Of a stretch of 32,676 nucleotides of DNA, positions 7,430 through 14,399 are shown in pieces. Positions within the stretch are counted from its first letter, which is position 1; the number at the start of each line of letters is the position of its first letter. The position numbers and the translations under genes were made by a program. This stretch comes from JACQFK01 sp041482015. Its GTDB lineage: Bacteria; Planctomycetota; MHYJ01; JACPRB01. Location: positions 1-32,676 of the forward strand of contig JBGPCZ010000056.1 in the NCBI GenBank assembly GCA_041482015.1, written 5' to 3'. The notes under the pieces were generated by a model. That model was given only the letters and a program-made list of their open reading frames with translations, ran no database searches and was not told the DNA's origin.

Positions 7430-8464
7430 ATGCTCGTGACGACGTGGCGGCTGGCGATCCTCCTGTCTCGTTTCCTGGGTCTGCCTGACCCGGAGCCTTT
7501 GCCTTCAGGATCGCTCTCCAGAGCCCCCTTCGAGTGGGGGCAATGTGAGCCTGGCGACGGTGCGGCCGAAGCTCCCATGTCTACCGTGCTCATTCTGGGC
7601 GACGGTGGGAACGAACCAGCCCAAAATGTCGCAGGTGAGTTCGTTGACAGCCGGATGGGGATCACGCTGGAGGATTCGTTTCCTGCGGAGGTTCCCCTGT
7701 GGGGGCCCTCCGGACCCGCCCGCCCAATCCTCCAGGCGGAGCCCCCCGCTTCCCAAGACACTCTCATGCCTCATGACTCCTTCGGAGGATTCTTCCGGAG
7801 CCACTGTTCAAGCGATGCCTGGAAGGAGTATGTCTGGAGCGACTATTTGACAGGGCCTGCGGTGCTGCTCCCCCTTGGGCTGGCCGTCTCAGCCGCCGCG
7901 GTCTACCACTGGGACCACCGCTTGGAGCAGCATTGGCAAGGCCTCCTCGGAGGACGCCAATTACTGGGGAATATAGGCGCCTATACGCTCCTGGGAGCGT
8001 CCATTCTGATCGGAGTCACGATGCCCGGCGAAGGCAGAAATAGTTGGGACGAGTTTTGGACGATCGCAGAGGCGTACGTAGCCTCGACCCTGACCTCCAC
8101 CGTCACGAAATACGGGGTTGCGCGCCTTCGACCCATACACGGGACTCATTCCTTTCCCTCCGGGCACACGACCATCGCATTCACGGGAGCCACGCTGATC
8201 GAGCTGAATTCCGGCGAGCTCCTGGGCATTCCCGCTTATGCGCTGGCCGCGTTCACGGGCTTCGAAAGGGTCGAAGCGGGCCGACATTTTCCCTCCGACG
8301 TCCTGGCCGGGGCGGCGATCGGAACTCTTTCGGCGGGCCTCTTCGATGCTCTCCACTGGGGCGTGGGCTCCGGAGGTGAAGGCATCGCGCGACGCCATCC
8401 GACGTGCAGGGTTGAAATGGACGGTCTGCGGGGCGGGATGCTGGAGTTTGCCTTCGATTTCTAA
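7430..8464 (+). CDS. PAP2-family membrane phosphatase
   Basis: The three PAP2/lipid-phosphatase motifs are intact: KYGVARLRP (K227 to R234-P235), FPSGHT (P243-H246) and ERVEAGRHFPSD (R280, H286, D290). They form the phosphohistidine active site that removes phosphate from lipid or isoprenoid substrates such as undecaprenyl-PP, PA or PGP at the membrane. Hydrophobic segments occur near 141-160, 181-198, 264-275 and 291-306. The start is uncertain. 7430 has GGAG at the right distance and an apolar N-terminus, but residues 20-115 are unlike a PAP2 protein, so ATGs at 7577, 7655 or 7766 are possible. The gene follows the DUF3943 gene, suggesting a shared envelope role. The substrate cannot be told from sequence. 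Confidence 0.85.
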   Translation: MLVTTWRLAILLSRFLGLPDPEPLPSGSLSRAPFEWGQCEPGDGAAEAPMSTVLILGDGGNEPAQNVAGEFVDSRMGITLEDSFPAEVPLWGPSGPARPILQAEPPASQDTLMPHDSFGGFFRSHCSSDAWKEYVWSDYLTGPAVLLPLGLAVSAAAVYHWDHRLEQHWQGLLGGRQLLGNIGAYTLLGASILIGVTMPGEGRNSWDEFWTIAEAYVASTLTSTVTKYGVARLRPIHGTHSFPSGHTTIAFTGATLIELNSGELLGIPAYALAAFTGFERVEAGRHFPSDVLAGAAIGTLSAGLFDALHWGVGSGGEGIARRHPTCRVEMDGLRGGMLEFAFDF

Positions 8465-8514
8465 TGGGGGATCGACTCTCATGCCCATCGGCGCGGATGA
8501 AAGGCCGCCGGCGA

Positions 8515-8535
8515 AAGCGCTGGGAAAAAGCGCTT
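8515..8535. terminator. Hairpin after the PAP2 gene
   Basis: AAGCGCT (8515-8521) and AGCGCTT (8529-8535) form a perfect 7-bp stem with loop GGGAAAA, 50 nt after the PAP2 stop. No long T run follows. It may end the DUF3943-PAP2 transcript. Confidence 0.4.
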
Positions 8536-8546
8536 CCTGATGACGC

Positions 8547-8561
8547 TTAAACCGCGTTTAA
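8547..8561. promoter_or_regulatory. 15-bp palindrome, operator-like
   Basis: TTAAAC-CGC-GTTTAA is a perfect inverted repeat 99 nt before the fpg-like gene. An AGGAGG/CCTCCT inverted repeat (8574-8579, 8595-8600) lies nearby. The symmetry and low GC against the surroundings suggest a protein-binding site, but no cognate regulator is identified. Confidence 0.3.
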
Positions 8562-8660
8562 TACGGGGGACAAAGGAGGCGTCAGTCAGGTTCACCTCCT
8601 GTCGGGCATACCATTCAGGGCTCTTCACCCGCGACTCCCAAAGCCAAATGAGTAGACGGA

Positions 8661-9584
8661 ATGCCTGAACTGCCGGACATCGTCCTTTACATCGAGGCGC
8701 TGGAACGGCGCGTCGCGGGGAGGCGGCTCGAGAAAGTCCGCGTCGCCAGCCCGTTCCTGCTGCGCACGGTCGACCCGCCCCTCGAGACGTGCGAGGGCCG
8801 GAACGTTTTGGGATTCCGCCGGATCGGCAAGCGCATCGTCTTCGCGCTCGAGGGCGGCCTCTTCCTCGTCCTCCATCTCATGATCGCGGGCCGGCTCCAT
8901 TGGAAGGAGAGCGGCGCCAAAGTCCACGGGAAGATCGGGCTCGCGGCGTTCGATTTCGAAAGCGGCACGCTCTCGCTTACGGAGGCCGGGACGAAGAAGC
9001 GAGCATCCCTCCACGTGGTGCGCGGGGAGGAATCGCTCCGGGCCCTCGATCCCGGGGGCCTCGAGCCGCTCGAGTCGGACGTCGGGGCGTTCGGAGCTGC
9101 GCTCCGGCGGGAAAACCACACGCTCAAAAGGGCGCTCACCGACCCGCATCTCTTCAGCGGGATCGGCAACGCGTGGTCGGACGAGATCCTCCACCGCGCG
9201 CGGCTGTCTCCCATCGCCCTGACGTCGAAGCTCAAGGAAGGGGAGATCGCGCGACTCCATCGATCCGTGCGGGATGTCCTCCGCGAGGCGACGGCGAGGC
9301 TCCGCCGCGAGGCCGGGGCCGGCTTCCCGGAGGGGGTCACGGCGTTCCGCGACTGGATGGCGGTTCATGGCCGGTACCGGAAGCCGTGCCCCGCCTGCGG
9401 AGAACCGGTCCAGCGGATCGTCTACGCGGAGAACGAGACGAACTACTGCGCGACGTGCCAGACGGGCGGGAAGCTGCTCGCCGACCGCTCGCTCTCGCGC
9501 CTTTTGAAAAGCGACTGGCCGCGTACGCTCGACGAACTCGAGGAGCGGCATGGCGGCGGGGGAGGAGGTATACTTCCGGAATGA
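8661..9584 (+). CDS. Fpg/Nei-family DNA glycosylase
   Basis: This 307-aa base-excision repair enzyme begins MPELPD, giving the N-terminal Pro nucleophile and Glu (P2, E3) of Fpg/Nei after Met removal. The beta-hairpin Lys is K57 (RRIGKRIVF) and the helix-two-turn-helix Asn is N170 (GIGNAWSDEIL). The C-terminal zinc finger is C243, C246, C263 and C266 (CPACG to YCATCQ). In E. coli Fpg the phosphate-gripping Arg lies five residues before the third Cys; here that position is N258 (ENETNYC). The enzyme therefore belongs to a divergent subgroup, and its preference for 8-oxoG or oxidised pyrimidines is open. An extra 40-residue tail follows the finger. Its TGA overlaps the next ATG (ATGA), so it is translationally coupled to the lipoprotein gene. 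Confidence 0.9.
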   Translation: MPELPDIVLYIEALERRVAGRRLEKVRVASPFLLRTVDPPLETCEGRNVLGFRRIGKRIVFALEGGLFLVLHLMIAGRLHWKESGAKVHGKIGLAAFDFESGTLSLTEAGTKKRASLHVVRGEESLRALDPGGLEPLESDVGAFGAALRRENHTLKRALTDPHLFSGIGNAWSDEILHRARLSPIALTSKLKEGEIARLHRSVRDVLREATARLRREAGAGFPEGVTAFRDWMAVHGRYRKPCPACGEPVQRIVYAENETNYCATCQTGGKLLADRSLSRLLKSDWPRTLDELEERHGGGGGGILPE

Positions 9585-10789
9585 AACAGCTTTCGATCGC
9601 GGCCTTCGTTCTCCTGGCCGCGTGCGGTCCAAAAGGGAGCGACGTGTCGGTCACGGTCTCGGGCGTGTCGATGACCGACCTCGAGCCCATCCGGGCCCAG
9701 CTGGCGCGGCTCAGGGGAGTCTCCGACGTTCGGGCTGGACAGCTCAAGGACGGACAGGCCTCGTTCTCCGTGCACACGGCGCGCAAGGGCTCGGAACTGG
9801 CCGGAGATCTCGCGAAGTCCGGGTCGGGTCTCACGAACGTGAAAGCGTTCGACGACACATCGGTACAGGTCTCGTGGGATGGGAAGTCCGTCCCGGCGCT
9901 CCCGGTGCCTGCCCCCGTCGTGACGGTCGTTCCGGAGAAGAAGGCCGACCCGGCGATTGCTCCCCAGGAAGAGAAAAAGGAAATCAATGTGGAGATCCAG
10001 AAGGATCCCCTGGCCTACAAGGTCCACCAGCTGCCGGCCGGCACGATCGCCACGTTCGACGGGTGGAAGGTCGCCATCCTCCCCGGCGATTCGACGTGGG
10101 CGATGATCGAGACCCATCCCGAGGGGAAGGAGAACGACTTCCTGATGATCGTCGCGGCCGGCACGCCGGACGCGCAGATCCTGGCGAACCTCTTCGAGGA
10201 GGGGGCCCGTTACCTTCAGCAGGTGATGCCGGGCCTGAAGGCAAAAGGGGAAGCCAAGGCGTGCACGTTCGGCGGGGACGACGCGCGCCTCCGCGAGTAC
10301 ACGTCGAGCCTGAACGGCAAGGAGTACACGGCGCAGTCGATCATCATCAAGAAGAAGGACGTCGCGGTCTCGCTTCTCGCGTTCGGCACGGAGGAGGGGA
10401 TGAAGACGTATGGGCGGGCCCTCGGCATCACGGCCCAGAGCATCACGGTCAAGGAGGCGCCGCCCGACCCCGCGCTGGTGGGGACCTGGGCGCTCGAGAA
10501 GTATTATTCCAGCGGCGCGGGGACGAGCACGCAGTTCAGCCATTCGTCGAGCCGCTCGATCACAATCTACCCCAACGGCGCGTTTACCGAGACCACCTTC
10601 TCGAGCTCGAATCTCAACAACTCGACGGGGACGACCAGCGCGTACCTCGACGGCGGGGACCGCGGCCGGATCGTCAAGCGGGGCACGACCCTGACGTTCC
10701 ACTACGACAACGGAAAGGCCTGGAACGGCGAGTACAAGCTCGACGGCGGGGCGCTCGTGCTCAACGGGAGCTACTACCTGAAGCAGTGA
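9581..10789 (+). CDS. Lipoprotein with C-terminal lipocalin-like beta domain, unknown function
   Basis: This 402-aa protein starts at ATG 9581, overlapping the fpg stop. MKQLSIAAFVLLAAC is a lipoprotein signal (C15). Residues about 22-105 look like a small alpha/beta domain of the kind seen in HMA or secretin-type modules (VSVTVSGVSMTDLEPIRAQL, then RLRGVSDVRAGQL). A Pro/Glu/Lys linker runs to about 140, and an alpha/beta middle part about 145-300. The last 100 residues (GTWALEKYYSS to the LDGGALVLNG end) resemble lipocalin-like domains often found in such lipoproteins. I do not recognise a characterised homolog. It is likely anchored in the outer or inner membrane, and lies in an operon with fpg and the following membrane protein. 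Confidence 0.75.
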   Translation: MKQLSIAAFVLLAACGPKGSDVSVTVSGVSMTDLEPIRAQLARLRGVSDVRAGQLKDGQASFSVHTARKGSELAGDLAKSGSGLTNVKAFDDTSVQVSWDGKSVPALPVPAPVVTVVPEKKADPAIAPQEEKKEINVEIQKDPLAYKVHQLPAGTIATFDGWKVAILPGDSTWAMIETHPEGKENDFLMIVAAGTPDAQILANLFEEGARYLQQVMPGLKAKGEAKACTFGGDDARLREYTSSLNGKEYTAQSIIIKKKDVAVSLLAFGTEEGMKTYGRALGITAQSITVKEAPPDPALVGTWALEKYYSSGAGTSTQFSHSSSRSITIYPNGAFTETTFSSSNLNNSTGTTSAYLDGGDRGRIVKRGTTLTFHYDNGKAWNGEYKLDGGALVLNGSYYLKQ

Positions 10790-10793
10790 CCGA

Positions 10794-11222
10794 ATGAGGC
10801 GCTTCGGACTGTTCTGTTTCAACGTGCTCCTGGGCGCCGCCGCGGCAACGGCGTGCGGGATGCTGCTCCGGCGGCTCCCCTTTGAACTCCGGGCGATCGG
10901 GACGGCGTTCCTCCAGTTCGGCATCGCGGGGCTGGTCGTCGGGGCGACCGTCGGGATCGGCGCGGTCGTGGGCCCGCGGCCGGCGCTCAAGACGTCCCGG
11001 TGCGTGTTCGCGCAGGCGATGGTGGCGATCAGCTCGGGGATCGGCGGCTTCGTCGGAAGCTACTTCCCCCACGTGTTCGCGGCGGCCGACCGCGCGGTGC
11101 ACGAGGCGCTCCAGGACCGCGGGATCATCGTGGGCTCGTGGTTCGGCGCGGCGGCGGCGACACTCTTCGAGATCATCCACGTGTACCGGATGCGCCGGCG
11201 GGCCGCAGACCGACGGTCGTGA
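10794..11222 (+). CDS. Small membrane protein, unknown
   Basis: This 142-aa protein begins 4 nt after the lipoprotein stop. It is built of glycine- and alanine-rich hydrophobic segments (about 5-22, 38-62, 72-92, 109-128) and ends with a basic tail (RMRRRAADRRS). No enzymatic motif is seen and I do not recognise the family. The last 50 nt overlap the 3' end of the convergent ferritin-like gene on the minus strand. The operon position next to fpg and the lipoprotein is the only clue. Confidence 0.6.
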   Translation: MRRFGLFCFNVLLGAAAATACGMLLRRLPFELRAIGTAFLQFGIAGLVVGATVGIGAVVGPRPALKTSRCVFAQAMVAISSGIGGFVGSYFPHVFAAADRAVHEALQDRGIIVGSWFGAAAATLFEIIHVYRMRRRAADRRS

Positions 11223-11760
11223 ACCGCGACTCGATCGCCCCGAGGATCCGCCTTTTGAGTTCGTCGCGGTAGGGCGCGAGTTCCTCGCCCTGCAGGTATT
11301 TCTCGACCGTGCGCGGGACCCGCTTCATCCACGCCGTCGCGTATTCGCGCGCGCCGTTGGCCGGACCGCGCCGGGGCTCGAGGATCTTTCGGATCTCGCC
11401 CTCGAAGAAGGCGACGTGCGTCTCCTCGTCCGCGAGGATGTGAGCGAGGTCGGGGCGGAGGGACGCCAGGAGCTTTGCGAACTCGAGGCCGAGCGCCTCG
11501 TACCCGTAGAGATGGACCGCGAGCGCGTGCCACTGTTTCGGGAGCCGGGGAAGAACGAGTTTCTCGCGCGCCGCGATCCCGGTGAGCTTCTCGAACTCCC
11601 GGAGGTGGACCTGCTCCTCCTCCTCGTGGCGCTTGAGGAACGCGAGGGCGTGAGGCGGGACGTCCGCCTGCGCGGACCTCACGGAGTACAGCGCCATCGC
11701 CTCGGCGCGGAGGAAGCGCTCGAGGATCGGGCGCTCGCACGAAGGAGGAAGATTCACCAC
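11173..11760 (-). CDS. Ferritin-like di-iron protein
   Basis: This 195-aa, largely helical protein has the two ExxH motifs of a four-helix di-iron bundle: E49xxH52 in EEEQVHLREF and E112xxH115 in DEETHVAFF. Candidate partners are E20 (RAEAMALY) and E88 or E93 (YGYEALGLEF). This matches the rubrerythrin/ferritin-like superfamily, which includes proteins that oxidise iron or detoxify peroxide; no rubredoxin domain is present. The start is taken as GTG 11760, but it lies inside the dispersed repeat at 11755-11834, so the true start could differ; a later Met (residue 22) would remove E20. The 3' end overlaps the convergent membrane-protein gene by 50 nt. The gene is downstream of purD on the same strand but the repeat lies between them. 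Confidence 0.72.
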   Translation of the reverse strand: MVNLPPSCERPILERFLRAEAMALYSVRSAQADVPPHALAFLKRHEEEEQVHLREFEKLTGIAAREKLVLPRLPKQWHALAVHLYGYEALGLEFAKLLASLRPDLAHILADEETHVAFFEGEIRKILEPRRGPANGAREYATAWMKRVPRTVEKYLQGEELAPYRDELKRRILGAIESRFTTVGLRPAGASGTRG

Positions 11761-11834
11761 AAAGACACCAAGTTCACAAAGAAGATCTCCTTATGGGGGC
11801 GACACAGGGGATCCTCTTCTTTGTGTCTTTGGGG
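11755..11834. repeat. Dispersed palindromic repeat, copy 1
   Basis: Arms at 11755-11783 and 11815-11834 are imperfect inverted copies (CACCACAAAGACACC pairs with CTTTGGGGTG), flanking a GC-rich core with GGCGACACAGGGGATCC (11798-11814). TTCACAAAGAA (11773-11783), 14 nt, then the GGCGACACAGGG core recurs in the same order at 21747-21788. It sits between purD and the ferritin-like gene, close to the purD stop (11847-11845). Confidence 0.75.
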
Positions 11835-11844
11835 TGTTTCTTCT

Positions 11845-13125
11845 TCACGCCGGGGGGGCGGCGGCGAGGGCCTTGGCGGCGATGTCGTTCCGGTAGTGGG
11901 CCGCCTTGAAGTGGATCTTCTTCACCGCGGCGTACGCGTTCGCCTGCGCCTCTTTCAGATCCTTCCCCTGGGCGGTGACCCCCAGGACGCGGCCGCCCGC
12001 GGTCACGAGCTTTCCGTCCCGGAGCTGCGTTCCCGCGTGGAAGACGACCGCGCCGTCCGTCTCCGCGTCGGCGATCCCGGTGATCTCGTAGCCCGTCTCG
12101 TAGCTCCCCGGGTAGCCGCCCGAGGCCATGACGACGCAGACGGCGGGGCGCGGGTCGGGGATCACGTCGACGTCGCCCAGCTTCTCGTCGATCGTCGCGA
12201 GCATCACCGGCACGAGGTCGCTCTTCATCGTCATCATGAGCGGCTGGCACTCGGGGTCGCCGAGGCGGACGTTGAACTCGAGGACCTTGGGCCCGCTCTT
12301 GGTGAACATGATGCCCGCGTAGAGGATGCCCCGGAACCGCCGCTTCTCCTTGTTCATCGCGTGCACGATGGGGACCAGGACCTCGCGGATCACGCGGCCG
12401 GTGTCGCGCTCGCTCGCGACGGGCGCGGGCGTGTAGGCCCCCATGCCGCCGGTGTTGGGGCCGCGGTCGTTGTCGTAGACGCGCTTGTGGTCCTGCGTGC
12501 TCTCGAGCGGCGCGATCGAGAGGCCGTCGGTGAAGGCCATGATCGAGGCCTCGACGCCGTTGAGGAACTCCTCGACGAGGACCTGCTCGCCCGCCTTCCC
12601 GAAGATCTTCTTCTCCATCATCGCCTCGATGGCGACGACGGCCTCGCTCTCGGTCTGGCAGACGACGGCGCCCTTGCCGGCCGCGAGTCCGTCCGCTTTC
12701 ACCACGACGGGGTATTGCGAGGACTTGATGAACTGAACGGCCGCGCGGGACTGGCTGAAGACTCTGTAGTTCGCGGTCGGGATCCCGTAGCGGCGGAGCA
12801 GGTTCTTGCAGAAGACCTTGCTCCCCTCGAGCTCCGCCGCCTCCTTGGAGGGCCCGAAGACCTTCTGGCCGTTCTCCTGGAAGAGGTTGACGATCCCCTT
12901 GCAGAGCGGCCCCTCGGGGCCGACGACGGTCAGGTCGATCGCCTGCTTCTTCGCGAAGGCCAGGAGCCCCTCGATGTTGTCCGAGGCGATGTCGACGCAC
13001 TCGGCGAGACCGGAGATGCCGGCGTTTCCCGGGGCGGCGTAGATCTTGGTGACCAGGGGCGATTTCGAGATTTTCCAGACCAGGGCGTGCTCGCGTCCCC
13101 CGCTCCCCACCACCAGGATCTTCAT
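11845..13125 (-). CDS. purD: Phosphoribosylamine-glycine ligase
   Basis: This 426-aa GAR synthetase joins phosphoribosylamine and glycine with ATP in de novo purine synthesis. The N-terminal domain starts MKILVVGSGGREHALVWKIS. The ATP-grasp segments are clear (YPVVVKADGLAAGKGAVVC, then VLVEEFLNGVEASIMAFTDG). The family signature RFRGILYAGIMFTKSG and then LEFNVRLGDPECQPL is intact, as is the GGRVLGVTAQGKDL C-terminal domain. Length is normal. The ATG (13125-13123) overlaps the TGA of the upstream HEAT-protein gene (ATGA), so both are translated from one message. The dispersed repeat follows immediately at the 3' end. Confidence 0.97.
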   Translation of the reverse strand: MKILVVGSGGREHALVWKISKSPLVTKIYAAPGNAGISGLAECVDIASDNIEGLLAFAKKQAIDLTVVGPEGPLCKGIVNLFQENGQKVFGPSKEAAELEGSKVFCKNLLRRYGIPTANYRVFSQSRAAVQFIKSSQYPVVVKADGLAAGKGAVVCQTESEAVVAIEAMMEKKIFGKAGEQVLVEEFLNGVEASIMAFTDGLSIAPLESTQDHKRVYDNDRGPNTGGMGAYTPAPVASERDTGRVIREVLVPIVHAMNKEKRRFRGILYAGIMFTKSGPKVLEFNVRLGDPECQPLMMTMKSDLVPVMLATIDEKLGDVDVIPDPRPAVCVVMASGGYPGSYETGYEITGIADAETDGAVVFHAGTQLRDGKLVTAGGRVLGVTAQGKDLKEAQANAYAAVKKIHFKAAHYRNDIAAKALAAAPPA

Positions 13126-14327
13126 TCCTTGGCGTTCCTCTTCTGCAGCCAGGAGCGCCACTTGCCGGTGTCGTCGCCGAAGTCCTGGCCCGTCGTGGTG
13201 CGGAGGGCGGAGACGAGCGTGAGCCGCTCGGTGTAGAGCTTGGAAACGAGTTCCTTGTTCTGGATCTCGGGCTTCAGCTTGACGACCTTCGGCACCGTCA
13301 TGCGGCTGCCATCGGCCAGGATCACCGTCCGGTTGACCACGGCGGTCGACTCCTCGATCTGCGACGGCTCCTCCTGCTGCTTGATCCGCTGGAGGCAGTT
13401 GGCCAGCGCCTCGACGAGGACCGGCGCGGCGCGGAGGTCCTTGAACGTGGCCATGAGCTCGGCGCAGCGCATGCGGGCGGAGACCGACTCCTCGCCGAGG
13501 AACGGCGCGAGGTAGAGAGCGGTGTCGGGATGGCCGATCTCGACGAGCGCCTTCGCGGCGACGGGCCGGAGCGTCTCGTCCTCGTCCCAGAGGGCGCGGC
13601 GGCAGAGCGGGCGGGCGGCAGACGCCTCCTTCATGCGGCCGAGCTCCTCGTAGGAGAACTTGCGGGTTGCGCGGGTCGAACTCGTTATCGCCGCAAGGTA
13701 CGACTTCACCTTCTGCTTGTCGTCGATTTTCGAGAGCCGGTCGATCGCCTCCTGCCTCTTCTTTTCGTCGGTCGAGCGGATGCGCTCGAGGCAGGTCTGG
13801 ATCTCGCGGAGGATGGCCGCGTCGAGCTCCTTCTGCTCCTCGAGGGCGACTTCGAGATTCTTCTCCTCGGGGGTCATCCATCGGCCCTTGTGCCGGACGA
13901 GCCCCTTGGCCTCGTTGGCCTGGTCCTCGGTGAGCCACCGCTCGTTGAGCCGCACGTAGCCGGCGCCCTTCCGCGCCTCCTCGTGATCGGGGCTCGCGGC
14001 CACGACCTTCTTGAACTCCAGGACGGCCTCCTTCTGGAGTTTCTGCTGGACGCACCAGCGGGCGAGATCGAGGCGGCCTTCCACGTCGCCGTCCTTGAGC
14101 GCCTTGGACTTGTCCTCGTAAACGTCCTCGATCGTCTTCTTCGGGGTGATCCGCTTGATCATGTGCTTGGGGTAGACGATCGAGCTGCCGCTGCGGGTGA
14201 CCTTGATGGAGTCGCCGAGGTCCTGGACTTTTCCCTCGATGACGGCGCCGCTCTGGAGTTCGACCTCGTCGGCGAGCACGGCGGAGCAGGCGAGAAGGGT
14301 GAAAAGCGCGAGGAGGGCGGTGTTCAT
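13122..14327 (-). CDS. Exported HEAT-repeat protein, unknown function
   Basis: This 401-aa protein starts at ATG 14327-14325. The N-terminus (MNTALLALFTLLACSAVLAD) is a signal peptide; LLAC could also be a lipobox (C14). A small beta domain follows (residues 20-60, VELQSGAVIEGKVQDLGDSI), then a charged helical region with TPR-like character (about 65-130, DGDVEGRLDLARWCVQQKLQ) and the RWMTPEE motif seen in many planctomycete-type exported proteins. HEAT-like helices lie about 240-310 (LRPVAAKALVEIG, ARMRCAELMATFKDLRA). The C-terminus ends DDTGKWRSWLQKRNAKE. No catalytic site is evident; a scaffold role is inferred. It heads a two-gene unit with purD and is divergent from bshC. Confidence 0.78.
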   Translation of the reverse strand: MNTALLALFTLLACSAVLADEVELQSGAVIEGKVQDLGDSIKVTRSGSSIVYPKHMIKRITPKKTIEDVYEDKSKALKDGDVEGRLDLARWCVQQKLQKEAVLEFKKVVAASPDHEEARKGAGYVRLNERWLTEDQANEAKGLVRHKGRWMTPEEKNLEVALEEQKELDAAILREIQTCLERIRSTDEKKRQEAIDRLSKIDDKQKVKSYLAAITSSTRATRKFSYEELGRMKEASAARPLCRRALWDEDETLRPVAAKALVEIGHPDTALYLAPFLGEESVSARMRCAELMATFKDLRAAPVLVEALANCLQRIKQQEEPSQIEESTAVVNRTVILADGSRMTVPKVVKLKPEIQNKELVSKLYTERLTLVSALRTTTGQDFGDDTGKWRSWLQKRNAKE

Positions 14328-14339
14328 GGAGCGCCTCCA

Positions 14340-14368
14340 ATCGTAGCAGAGAGCCACACCGTTGACAA
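14340..14368 (-). promoter_or_regulatory. Sigma70-like promoter of the HEAT-purD unit
   Basis: On the minus strand TTGTCA (14368-14363), a 17-nt spacer, then TACGAT (14345-14340), with an extended -10 TG. The ATG is only 12 nt past the -10 box, so the leader would be about 5 nt. The GGAGG (14338-14334) would then lie at or upstream of the transcript start. Confidence 0.6.
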
Positions 14369-14390
14369 GGCGGGGATCGACCCCTACCAT
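14362..14390 (+). promoter_or_regulatory. Sigma70-like promoter of bshC
   Basis: TTGACA (14362-14367), a 17-nt spacer, then TACCAT (14385-14390). The -35 box is the consensus hexamer and overlaps the -35 box of the divergent HEAT-purD promoter by five bases. The predicted start of transcription (about 14397) falls at the first bshC codons. Confidence 0.6.
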
Positions 14391-14399
14391 CTGATACGC

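Noticed and set aside
8465..8660. tRNA or attachment site at the composition boundary
   Set aside because: I found no cloverleaf, T-arm GTTCGAATC-like sequence or direct repeat supporting an integration site.
13530..14399. Long in-frame extension upstream of bshC giving a 799-aa product
   Set aside because: It is antisense to the well-supported HEAT-protein gene, with Leu/Glu/Arg-rich shadow composition and no BshC similarity. Lack of stops is expected at this GC content.
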